Positions 25,401 through 32,291 of a DNA stretch of 64,000 nucleotides are shown here, piece after piece (position 1 is the stretch's first letter; every line of letters starts with the position of its first letter). The DNA comes from Nereocystis luetkeana (lineage: Eukaryota > Sar > Phaeophyceae > Laminariales > Laminariaceae): the NCBI GenBank assembly GCA_031213475.1, contig JARUPZ010000018.1:1302001-1366000 (forward strand), written 5' to 3'. Made by a program: the position numbers and the translations under genes. Under the pieces are notes generated by a model. It ran no database searches and was not told the DNA's origin. It saw nothing but the letters and a program-made list of their open reading frames with translations.

Positions 25401-27590
25401 GGTGATACGACTACGGCCATGCATGAGGTCGAGTACATCTCTCCTATCGAGTACAAACCCCCCTCCCTTCCCCTCCCCTCCCTGCCCCTTGTCGTTTTCC
25501 TCTCGTGCAGCCACGCTATATACTATACACCACCGCCCCGCTGCTGGAACTACGCCCACCCCAGCGGCCACCCCATCATCACCTCACCTCCATCCCCCCC
25601 CCCCCCACCCCCCCCCTCCCCCCCCCTCACCTCCCCCCCCCCCTCATCCCTTCCCCCCCCCCCCCCCCTCCCCCCTCCTCCCCCTCCCCCTCTCGTCCCG
25701 AACCCTCCCGTACCCGCTTCGCTTGTTCTATCAAAAACATCTTTCGCGCGGTTCATGTCCGATCTTCCGTCGCCTCCGCGACGTTACAGCGGAGATGGAG
25801 GACCAGGTGGACGAAGTGTCCGGGGACGAGGACGATATCTCTAGCGACGAAGTGTCCGGGGACGGCGACAGCGACGACGACGGCACCACGTCGTCGTCCG
25901 AGGTGGGACAGCGTGTTCGGCAGCGACCTGGACGCCGGCGACGACGACCTGGGCCCCCTGCGCAAGTCGGCGGGGCTTCGGGGGAACCGCGGCGAGGTGA
26001 ACGGAAGGATTCCCGTTTTGGACGACCAAGTACCCCCCCGCACAATCGGACAGGCCCATGGATTCCCACTTCATGACGATGAGCCATTACGGGGGACCAT
26101 AGTAAAATAGGACCTACGGTACACACAAAAACCTATGTGTTTACCTATTTTTACCATCAATATTCGGTCCTATTTACTATGGTCCCCCGTTATAGCAACC
26201 TGGTAGATATTTCCAGAGGCAGATGTGGACGTAGTCCCGATTCTTGTGTGATCTGCATACCGTAGCCCCATGTGACCGGGTGGGACCCTGGGGCCCGTAC
26301 GTGCGAGTATAATCCGCATGATCTATAGCTGTAGCACGTGTTTGTTTTCTGGGCTGCTTGTGTACCATGCAGAGCCTGCGACAGCCTCTCTCACTACGCG
26401 CAGGCGAGGAACTAGATGATGTATCTGTAGACAGATCCGATAGATCATGATCTGTTCGAGCGGTGGACGATCTTTGAACAGTGAGGTGTATCTCCTTCCG
26501 CCCTCCCCTTTTCCGGCCCCGCTCTCCCTGCCTTAGTCCTTTTCGCCCGCTCCGCCCTTCCTTTCCTTTCCTTTCATCATCACTCCGGCGCTCCGAGCTT
26601 GGTGCAAGCAAATGTCTGTCTGGTCGGGGAAAACCCGACGTTATCCGTCCGGGGATTGTGTAGGGGTGTGAGGAGGGTCTATGGTCAACGATACGACTAC
26701 GGCCATGCATGACATGAGTTACAACCCCCCCCCCCCCCCCTCTCCTCCAGTTAGTACAACACCCCCCCTATATACGACTACGGCCATGCATGAGATCGAG
26801 TACCCCCCCCCCCCCCCCCCGTCTCCTCCAGTTTGGTGGCGTCTATACACACGAACTGGTGTTTTTGTTTTGTTTTGCTGTGGTTGCTTGCTCTTGTATA
26901 GGATATGTGTAGCCTCGCTCTGGTTCCTTGCGTTCGTGCGCGCATTTCTGTCTCCAGGTCTCTCCGTTCGTTTGCCGGCTTGCCTGTCTACTATACACAG
27001 CCGAATTCCCTGTATTTTTCCCTCCCCTCCACCCCCCTCCCCACCCCCCACCCTGAGCTCTTCTCTTCCTACTTGCACACCTGGGGATGGCTTGCGGCTC
27101 TACCCCCCCCCCACCCCCCCCCCCCCCCGTTTGCGCTCCTCTCTTCTTTTTCTGCGTCGTTTCTCTGCCCCTCTGCCCCCCACCCCTCCCCCCCCCCCCC
27201 CGCACCCAGGCGATCGCGCAACTCCTCGGCCCTCGCGCCTCGCTCGGAGGAGGAAGAGGGGGGGGGGCTAGGAGGGGGGGCGGGGGGGCAACGGCGGCGG
27301 CGGCGCGGGGGCCCGGGGGTCCAACGCCTTCGGCGGTGGTGGTGCCGGCGCCGGCAGCGGCATGCGCGCTTCGGTCGGCGGCACGACTCGTCGCAACGAC
27401 CCGGATGCGGCAGTCGCTCATCAGCCAGACCCTGGGGAAGCGGCGGTCGATAGGGACGAAGTCGATGGCGAGAACTCTTGCCCCGAACACTCCGAGGCAC
27501 GAGAGGGGGAGGACGGGCCGACCCGGGGACTCCGGGCAGTTCGACTTTTCGGAGGAAGGGGAGGAGTTGAATGGCGGCAGCGGACGGTGA
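4078..27590 (+). CDS. Unrecognised coiled-coil protein, 15 traced exons, 5' end uncertain
   Basis: Exons: 4078-4155, 4584-4746, 6871-7022, 8145-8226, 9243-9310, 10547-10643, 11270-11376, 11916-12009, 12628-12746, 15034-15097, 16471-16605, 17027-17152, 24754-24811, 25790-25996, 27210-27590 (stop). Every junction keeps phase. Introns are GT-AG except the one after 9310, which needs a GC donor (CAG|GCGAGC). The product is at least about 640 residues and rich in Glu, Ala, Lys, Arg and Leu, with long helical stretches such as EELKERLEAAADAAHEEY and LQAEAKAEEAKRQE. Then come an acidic stretch (DEVSGDEDDISSDEVSGDGD), a Gly-rich segment and a basic tail (QTLGKRRSIGTKSMARTLAP) ending in FDFSEEGEEL. 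I recognise no catalytic domain. A structural role (cytoskeleton, centrosome or nucleus) is only a guess. Exon 14 contains an apparent one-base insertion. The exon at 24754 lies next to an assembly gap, so an extra exon could be missing. Confidence 0.6.
4912..5022. mobile_element. MITE family A, copy 2
   Basis: Same terminal inverted repeats (ACTACGGGGGACCATAGT at the left, GTGGTCCCCCGTA at the right) and the same TTTTTACTAACAATATTTGG core. It lies in the intron after the exon ending at 4746 and abuts a second repeat family on its right side. Confidence 0.85.
5031..5430. repeat. Repeat family C: GGACCGCAGTCCCGTTT-GGGGACAAA cluster
   Basis: The motif GGACCGCAGTCCCGTTT followed by GGGGACAAA recurs at about 5107, 5211 and 5329, and in inverted form at about 5376 (TTTGTCCCCAAACCGGGACTGCAGTC). 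Between copies sit related stretches with GTTTGTCCCCACAA and AGGGGTCTTAGCC. A diverged pair recurs at about 10160-10240, where the two arms face each other. This looks like nested short hairpin elements. No protein is encoded. Confidence 0.7.
5850..6000 (+). repeat. Dispersed repeat, copy 2 (inverted partner of 1430-1580)
   Basis: This carries GCAATTCGATGCGAG, the TCTCGCGATAAAAA block, GGAGAAGAGCCT and CCGGATCTGAGTCACGAC, matching the reverse complement of 1430-1580. The open frame over this stretch is a by-product of the repeat and I do not call it a gene. Confidence 0.6.
6088..6320 (+). repeat. Tandem repeat of about 95 bp, about 2.5 copies
   Basis: Each unit starts with CGTCAGTCAG or CGTCAGTCGG, then ATTT, then AAAAGTGCTA. 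The fuller units go on to TATATACCCCTGT, ACGCCTCCTAGGGTAGT and CTCCTCAGTTGAGGAG, the last being a perfect short inverted repeat with one variant in copy two. Units begin near 6088, 6188 and 6284. A matching CTCCTCACTTGAGGAG hairpin also occurs at about 45094. Confidence 0.75.
6400..6500. repeat. Repeat family B (CTCTGTCCCGAAATATAAGGACCG), copy
   Basis: The left arm reads CACTCGGTCCCAAATATGAGGGCCGTTTTG and the right arm AACGATCCTTATATTCAGGGACATAGTG, which is close to its reverse complement. The unit is roughly 90-100 bp and non-coding. Comparable copies or halves occur at about 7995-8090, 9965-10055, 17338-17440, 24075-24115 and 51321-51410. A TACCTGG-type half palindrome often sits beside them. 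Confidence 0.65.
7048..7331 (+). repeat. GGT trinucleotide microsatellite, about 280 bp
   Basis: A nearly pure run of GGT with scattered GAT, GGC and TGT variants. It begins about 25 bases after the end of the exon at 6871-7022, so it lies in the intron right behind a splice donor. It opens long frames of poly-Gly, poly-Val, poly-His and poly-Pro on both strands, none of which is a gene. Confidence 0.95.
7449..7558. mobile_element. MITE family A, copy 3
   Basis: Left end TATTACGGGAGACCATAGTA, right end GTATGGTCCCTCGTAAT. This copy is in the opposite orientation to copies 1 and 2: its core reads AATATTGTTGGTAAAAATAG. It sits in the intron between the exons ending at 7022 and starting at 8145. 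Confidence 0.85.
8826..9012 (+). repeat. GATTGATTG / GGTTGATTG simple repeat
   Basis: A drifting tandem of TTGATTGG, TTGATTGA and GATTGCTC units. It is intronic and non-coding. Confidence 0.8.
9820..9934. mobile_element. MITE family A, copy 4
   Basis: Left end TTACGGGGGACCATAGTTAA, right end ACTATGGTCCGCCGTAATA. A TACCAGGTA motif is inserted in the left arm just after the inverted repeat, giving a slightly longer unit of 115 bp. Confidence 0.85.
10885..11265 (+). repeat. Minisatellite of CCGA-TGTA units, about 380 bp
   Basis: Degenerate 8- and 12-base units such as GTACCGACCGAT and GTGCCGATTGAT run up to the splice acceptor at 11269. The array ends directly against the exon starting at 11270, so it forms the end of that intron. 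All the open frames reading DVPTDVPT or HRSVHQSV come from it. Confidence 0.9.
12241..12353. mobile_element. MITE family A, copy 5
   Basis: Left end TATTACGGGGGACCATAGTT, right end ACTATGGCCCCCCGTATTA. Its internal part is in the reversed orientation and is interrupted by a TACCTGGTA motif. It lies in the intron before the exon at 12628. Confidence 0.85.
12900..13075 (+). repeat. Poly-C-tailed repeat family D, copy 1
   Basis: Shares TTCATGCGACTYGCC, CTTGGTGCA, GTCGGKGAAAACCCGAC, a TGCTCCG/CCTCCG block, GATGCGAG and GGCCATGCATGA with the other copies, then ends in a run of C from about 13050. It is non-coding; short frames across it recur at every copy and explain several look-alike ORFs. No inverted termini are seen. 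Confidence 0.8.
13316..13590 (+). repeat. Poly-C-tailed repeat family D, long copy 2
   Basis: One of the longest copies. It starts with ATTGAAGCTGTCATCCATAT, passes through CACAAGCGGTTCTTAGTAGG and GCAGCTCACC, then the shared CGACTCGCCAGACACCTCAC, GCAAGCAATG, GTCGGTGAAAACCCGACATG and ATACGACTACGGCCATGCAT blocks, and ends GATATCGAGCACATCTCTCC and a C-rich tail. The left part is matched at 41115-41345. Confidence 0.85.
13929..14037. mobile_element. MITE family A, copy 6
   Basis: Left end TATTACGGGAGACCATAGTT, right end ACTATGGTCCCCCGTAATA, reversed core ATATTGTTAGCAAAAATGG. It is only 138 bp from copy 7 and in the opposite orientation, so the two copies form a large inverted pair. Confidence 0.9.
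14176..14285. mobile_element. MITE family A, copy 7
   Basis: Left end TATTACGGGGGACCATAGTT, right end ACTATGGTCCCCCGTAA, forward core TTTTTACTAACAATATTTGG. It faces copy 6 across a short spacer in the same intron. Confidence 0.9.
14810..14995 (+). repeat. GATTCGGTT simple repeat
   Basis: A drifting tandem of GATTCGGTTC, GATTTGATTC and GGATTCGGTT units. It lies just upstream of the acceptor for the exon at 15034-15097. It is intronic. Confidence 0.85.
15608..15695 (+). repeat. Poly-C-tailed repeat family D, 3' fragment
   Basis: Only the right end of the family is present: CCTACGGCCATGCATGATAT followed by CGAGTACCCCCC and a C-rich tract. This copy lacks the left two thirds, which fits 5' truncation. 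Confidence 0.75.
15868..15960 (-). other. tRNA T-arm-like motif
   Basis: On the minus strand GGGATTCGAATCCC forms a perfect stem and loop and matches a pol III B box. I find no convincing A box or full cloverleaf upstream, and a run of A followed by a CA repeat comes right after it. It may be the end of a tRNA-derived SINE. Confidence 0.25.
16384..16437 (+). repeat. AAC trinucleotide microsatellite
   Basis: About 18 units of AAC end 34 bases before the exon that begins at 16471. The tract replaces the usual pyrimidine tract upstream of an acceptor that reads TTCTAAAG. Confidence 0.95.
17240..18120 (+). repeat. Degenerate minisatellite of GATGCCTTRGGCAGAG units
   Basis: For almost 900 bases, units such as TTCGATGCCTTGGGCAGAG, GCTCGATGCCTTAGGCAGAG and CTCGATGCCTTAGATGGGT recur every 20-60 bases, with drift. 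It starts with a tighter array of GATGGCGTACCTCGAAGTGCTAT. No frame stays open with meaningful content. Confidence 0.75.
18780..19095 (+). repeat. GA-rich tract followed by poly-G
   Basis: GAGAGAG and GACAGAGA units run from about 18780, with a short GTCGTA tandem near 19032-19053, and end in a pure G run at about 19078-19099. It is non-coding and intronic. Confidence 0.85.
19300..19665. repeat. Palindromic ATCCCATGGGAT array
   Basis: More than 20 units built on TCCCATGGGA, with variants such as CCCATGAGATAT and CCCATTATCCCATGGG. Each unit is itself close to a palindrome, so the 360-bp block can fold into many alternative hairpins. It is intronic. Confidence 0.9.
20300..21850 (+). repeat. 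Large degenerate tandem repeat (units of about 250-500 bp)
   Basis: Landmarks recur in the same order: AGCGATGNCACAGGTGNAG (about 20780, 21203, 21720), a TTGCTGT block (20833, 21251), and TCGNNGCNGGCGNYGAGTCTGCATCGTCGCG-like segments (about 20310, 20915, 21310, 21565, 21808). The motif GTGTGCGGGTTNATCGNCCCA appears at 20692 and 21133. A short exon-like frame at 21264-21355 lies wholly inside one unit. Confidence 0.6.
22125..22250 (+). repeat. Poly-C-tailed repeat family D, short copy
   Basis: A poly-C run (about 22157-22190) precedes GGGATGCGAGGGTCTATGGT, TACGACCACGGCCATGCATG and ATATAAGTACACCCCCC. So here the family's right third is bounded by C tracts on both sides. Confidence 0.75.
24850..24949. 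other. Assembly gap (100 N)
   Basis: Exactly 100 unknown bases, the usual placeholder for a gap of unknown size. It sits between the exon at 24754-24811 and a copy of repeat family D, whose left half is cut off by the gap. Coding sequence could be missing here. Confidence 1.
24950..25460 (+). repeat. Poly-C-tailed repeat family D, three copies in tandem
   Basis: Copies at about 24950-25050 (left end lost in the gap), 25060-25245 and 25246-25460. Each carries GTCGGTGAAAACCCGACNTG, GCTCCGTCCYGGCAT, ATACGACTRCGGCCATGCAT (or a variant) and a C-rich end. All three point the same way. Tandem copies of a repeat next to a gap are a likely cause of the assembly failure. Confidence 0.85.
26087..26192. 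mobile_element. MITE family A, copy 8
   Basis: Left end TTACGGGGGACCATAGTAAA, right end TACTATGGTCCCCCGTTATA. The core (CTATTTTTACCATCAATATT) is slightly altered. It begins 90 bases after the donor that ends the acidic exon at 25996. Confidence 0.85.
26580..26830 (+). repeat. Poly-C-tailed repeat family D, one full and one truncated copy
   Basis: A copy from about 26580 to 26745 is followed by a truncated one (ATACGACTACGGCCATGCAT, then GAGATCGAGTACCCCCCC) at about 26771-26820. The second has only the right end, again ending in poly-C. Confidence 0.8.
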
Positions 27591-30500
27591 CGCGGTGGGG
27601 TAGTGGGGGTAATTAAGCTCGACGTTGGTGGGGTGTGTGGGCGGGGTGTGTGTGTGTGTGGTCGGGGGGGGGGGGCGTTTATTGGTGGACTTCGGAGTGA
27701 ATGAGGCCCCGGTGGTTACGCTCTGGTTGGGTCGGTTGGTTGTAGAGCTATTGATAGGAGGTGGGTTTCGTTTTGTTTCGATTTTTGTTTGTTTCGTTTC
27801 CAATGATTGCGTTAAATTTCGATTTTGACTCGATTCGGTTCGTTTCGATTCGAGTCCGTTCGATTCGTTCGGTTTCGATTCGATCCGTTTCTTCTCCTTC
27901 TCATGACGGCGTGTGCTGGCGGGAGGGGGGGAAGGAGGGGGGGGGGGGGGAGGGGGTGTGATGCGCTTTGGTCTTGCTTCAACTTATTTGCAATTTTTTA
28001 TTTTCAGGAAGGCATCTTCTATGGTGGCCGCGCACCGCGGTAGTAGTGGCTCGTGGTGATCTTGCGGCGCTCGGCCTCACCATTGTTGCGAGTGGGGAGG
28101 GGGAGGGAGGGAGGGGGGGGGGGGGGGTCGGAAGTTGCGAACAAATGGAGATATAGCAAGAGGAGCTGAAATGGGCAGCAATGTGCCGACGGTGTGACCG
28201 CCTTGCGCCGGCATCACCTTTCGCGAGGGAACACACTCCTTGTGAGTGACGCTTTATTTCAACGAGAACGGGGACGGCGGGGAAGGGTGAAGAGCGGAGC
28301 GGAGCTGGGCGGAGTGAGAAGGGTGGTCGCGCCCGGGCCCAGCTGCCGTTCCCCGACCGCGGGGGCAGGGGGAAGGTGGGGAGGGGAAGAGGCCGGCCTC
28401 ATCTGAAACATTTTTCGGATTTTTTCTACCGGAGGGGGCTGTTGCTGTTGATGTTGCTGGCTAGTTGTCGACGCCTCCCGCGTCGACCGTTTTATAGACC
28501 ACTGCTGTCATATTTTTGCGAGCCTATTTTATAGTACCTGGTATGATACAAACCTTCGTGTCATATCACACACGCGCGCATACTCGTAGAGAAAGTACTC
28601 TTATACCGGCACGTACTTTACACGTACTCGGACATACGAACGCATGGCGATTTTTCGATTTCCTTGTCGTGTCAGTAATTCTGGCTACGCTAAGCAGTTA
28701 TTTTCAACTCTGGAGAAAATACGGCTGCCCCCCCCCCTGGTTGGACCGGGTCCATCGAACGCTATTGGTTGCCCCATTCGGCGGGCCAAGACAGCGAGGT
28801 CGAGTAGTAAAGTCTTCGTTTAGTTTTGTTCTTTGTGTTTCGTTTCATGTAATCACGCGATCTCAGCTCCGCCAAAATAAATGACGGTACGGGCATGTTT
28901 TGGCCGACGTATCGCTTCACCCGGAGGCTATCGATTTCTTAGTACTGTCCTTGATTGGTGATAGTAAAAATCGGCGGAAAACCCTCAGCGTTCAATCAGT
29001 TGACTTTACGTCGGTTATGCTTTGTTTTGTACAGATAATACCGGGGGGCGGGTGCGTTGTTAATTGCAGGTTGGCCGCTTCTCGTCTCCAAAAAAATGTT
29101 TGAGAGCATATTGCCGCACGCCACACCATTATGAAATTGTTGGTGCCCAACTTCGCATTATAACTCGCGCTCCTCAAAACCTGGGGGTTTCACCAGTGAG
29201 TAAGGCGTTTTTAATGTCGCGCTCCTCAAAACATCGGGGGCTTCACCAGTGAGTGAGTTTTTTTTGGCGTCGAATATCTGTCGATGCAGCCGGAAGGCCG
29301 TGTTTTGGTGTGAAATCTATCTTTGAATACATTATATAGATGAAACACCTTAATCAGTGCGTTGCTCTTACTATCGTAGTGTTCCGTGAGAGTCCGTACG
29401 AGTACAATTACAGCAAGCGGCGGTCATGAAGGCAGCGGTGTAGGAGTGAGAATGACCCGATCGATACGCCAGGAACTAGTCTCTCCCCATCTAATACCCA
29501 TCACAGGTGGCCCCCTTGCACAACGTAGGCGTAAAAACCTCCTTGTGGAGACGTTGAACAGTGTGGCAAATCCCCCAAGGTGTCGCCAACCCTTCGCTTC
29601 GGTACGCCTAATGGTCTGTGCTACGTTGTTCGACGTCTCCACATGTATGTTTTCACCCCCCACACTGCAGGGAGGGGAGGAGTCCCGGTCACCTGCGATG
29701 CACACCTATCTCGAGTGAGCACCCACGCATTCATACCTGTGTTGCCGTTGCCGCCGGCTCCTTCTCTTCTTTGGTTGTTTTGTTTGGTTTTGGTTTTTCG
29801 TTTCGTTCACCATTATGTATGTCCCCCTGTTTCGTGTTTTTATCAAATGAGCCATAATATCAGCCGGCGACGTAAATCCAACGACCTAACCAAACAATGT
29901 TTTTCAGCCGATCGACCGCCAACACAGGTTTAACACCAGATGCCTCGATGTATACAGCAGAAAACTAAGTTGCCCCCACGGCACTCAAACTGGTACCTCA
30001 CAGGTACCTGTTGCCTGGTATCTCATTGGACCGGGTGGATGCCGGTGCTCATGCGAAGCCTTCCATCGCCTTTCTACAGAACCGTGCGGTGTTTGATCAA
30101 CGCCCATTGCGGCACATGGCCTCTTTCGGCAGTGTGCAGCAAACATTTCCCCCGAGGTCATTTAGTCGCCGCACAGGCGCTCTCGTTTTCTGTGACGCGG
30201 AAACAAAACTCCATCCAGCCCTACTACTACTGTAGCTTCGTACGAGTAGCAGGCGCAGCAAAAATAATCGGAGCTTGTTACGGCAACAGCTTCCGCTTTT
30301 TTTCTTACCCTATTGATAGCGTATCACACCGGCCGGCCGGCGGTGTCTAGGGGCAACCCAGGACAGCCCTCTGGAAGAATACACTGTTCAACTTTCACAA
30401 GAGTACAGACGTACTGGAAAGGAGATTGGAATGTGGAATTGATGTTCAACCTTAATGTGGAACGTGGCCCACATCGTTCACGGACAGCGCGCAGCCTTAT

Positions 30501-32261
30501 TGCTTGCGGTCGTGGGTTCTACCGGAGAGAAGGGGTGAAGCTAGCATGATATTTTACGAGATTTCGTCGCTCGCGCGCGGGTTGAGAGCAGGTCGAGAGA
30601 GCCACGCACGTGTCTTCTGACACGTCACCTCCTGTATTGCCGACTATCAGGCGTTGTTTTGTCCTCGATGTCCGTCTGTTTTCTTGCTCTCCTTCCCCGC
30701 GCCCACCCGCCTCCATTCCCCCTCGTCAGTTTCCAGGCCTTATTTCGTGTCTATACGTTTTATCAGGTGTCAGGTATAGCACAACGCGCGGCAAGACTCA
30801 AAATTCACCATTGGCTAACGAAAAAACAAATCCCGCACTAACGCCAGGTATTTTCGTCCTCGAAAATGAGGGTGTGGTTCGAAATGGAATAACTACGGCA
30901 CTCGTTCATTTAGAAGGAATTGCGTGCTGTGCTACTTCAGTCACCCTTCCAACGCACAATATCAGCAGAGTGATGGCGTCACAAGCCAAGAAAACACCGC
31001 AAATAGGCGTTTTTTGTTGTGTCATAACGCCTCTTCCTCTCCGCCGACCACTCTGGGGGCCGTGAAAAATCCCGCCTTTGTCCGTTTCGCCGACCCCAGA
31101 ATTTTCGCCTGGATTGCTCCGTCAGACACAATGTCCTGTCAACAACAGTTTCCGTGCGTTTTTGAGAGTCACCAGCAGCGCAATGGAGAGACAGGCAAGA
31201 GGACGGGGAAGGAAGGGGGAGGAGGGTGGGGGGGGGGGGGGGGGGGGGGGGGGTTGCATCAAGGAAGGAAATCGGCGGGAGTTCCCCTTGTATAACAATT
31301 GTGTTCATGCTTGATGGACGCTTGTCACTATGGCACTGGAGAAGAGCTTGTTCAATCCTCGCCGCAACCACTCGCAGCACTTCGCCCCTACTGCTTACAA
31401 TTTGATGCCCAAACTGTGTTTTGGCAGAGAGTGTTTTATGTCTCTCTGTGTTAAAGTGTGTATAAGTCTCTTTCTGCGTGCATCTCTCTTTTCGTCTCTC
31501 TGTACCTGCGTCTCTCATATGCGCGCGTGGATATATCTCTCTGCGCGTATTCTATGCGAAAAAAACTTGTGGAATTCGTCGACAACACGAGAGCCCGTCG
31601 CGGTGTTCCGTGCCCCCCCCCCCCCCCCCCCCCCCCGCCCCCCCCCCCCCCCCCCCCCCCCCTCGTCCCCGCCCCGCCCCCCCAACTGCACGCCTGCCAA
31701 GCGCAAACCGTTGAAGCGCAACACCATCCGAGCCGCGGTGCAGCATGGCGCATCGTTCAATTGCATGCGTGTGCACAAACGCGGGGCACCGTACCGGGTT
31801 TAAGCTTGCTTGCAGAAGCAGAAGGCAGCGAACGCTCGGACGCGAGGGACTCATAAAGGGGGTACGTAGGGAGGGCGGAGGGGAATATCCAAATCGTCCC
31901 GGATTGTCGCGGCGAGCGCGGGGAAATGGCCGTACGACCGTCAGCATCCCACAGACCGGGCATGGGATGAGGTAGTATGGTATGGGATGGGATGGAATGG
32001 GGTGAGATGGGATGGGGTGGGGTGATATTGAATGGGTGGGCATGGGATGGTACGGGGTGGTATGGGATGGGGTGAGGCTTTCGTTGCGTGGACAAGCGAG
32101 CTAGAGTACTACAAGCATCGCCGCCACGTCGAAGTTTTCAGATAAAAACGGGAAAATGACGACGATGGCGAAGAAATTGACAGAGGCGCCTCCTTACCAC
32201 GCACCAGGGTGGTTGAGTAACAACGAGCTCGAAAACTCCAGGGTACGAGTAGAGAAAAAAC
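27591..32261. other. Intergenic region between the coiled-coil gene and gatC
   Basis: I find no exon set that I can support. Contents include G-rich runs (27661-27674, 27936-27955, 28106-28128, 31227-31252), a GATTCGTTT simple repeat (about 27780-27900), a short tandem duplication (29166-29256), an imperfect hairpin (29545-29645), a poly-C run (31613-31664) and a GGGATGGGATG repeat (31965-32085). An AATAAA at 28876 could be a poly-A signal for a plus-strand transcript, but I see no gene it clearly serves. Confidence 0.5.
29166..29256 (+). repeat. Short tandem duplication (CGCTCCTCAAAAC...TTCACCAGTGAGT)
   Basis: Two copies of about 37 bp start near 29167 and 29219, each reading CGCTCCTCAAAAC, a GGGG block, then TTCACCAGTGAGT, separated by about 15 bp. 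Confidence 0.7.
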
Positions 32262-32267
32262 TTTATT
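32262..32267 (-). promoter_or_regulatory. Poly-A signal of gatC
   Basis: AATAAA on the minus strand, starting 25 bases after the gatC stop codon. This spacing suits a very short 3' UTR and supports the choice of the 32292 stop. Confidence 0.6.
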
Positions 32268-32291
32268 CAAAACACCCTAAAATCCTCCCGA

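Noticed and set aside
26843-27803. Minus-strand open frames of 215 and 244 codons opposite the last exon
   Set aside because: They overlap the plus-strand terminal exon, whose phase fits the rest of the gene, and are Gly/Pro/Arg runs from GC-rich sequence.
31690-31803. Possible exon reading TPAKRKPLKRNTIRAAVQHG
   Set aside because: It follows a poly-C tract, has no partner exon in phase, and the opposite strand is just as open. Left uncalled.
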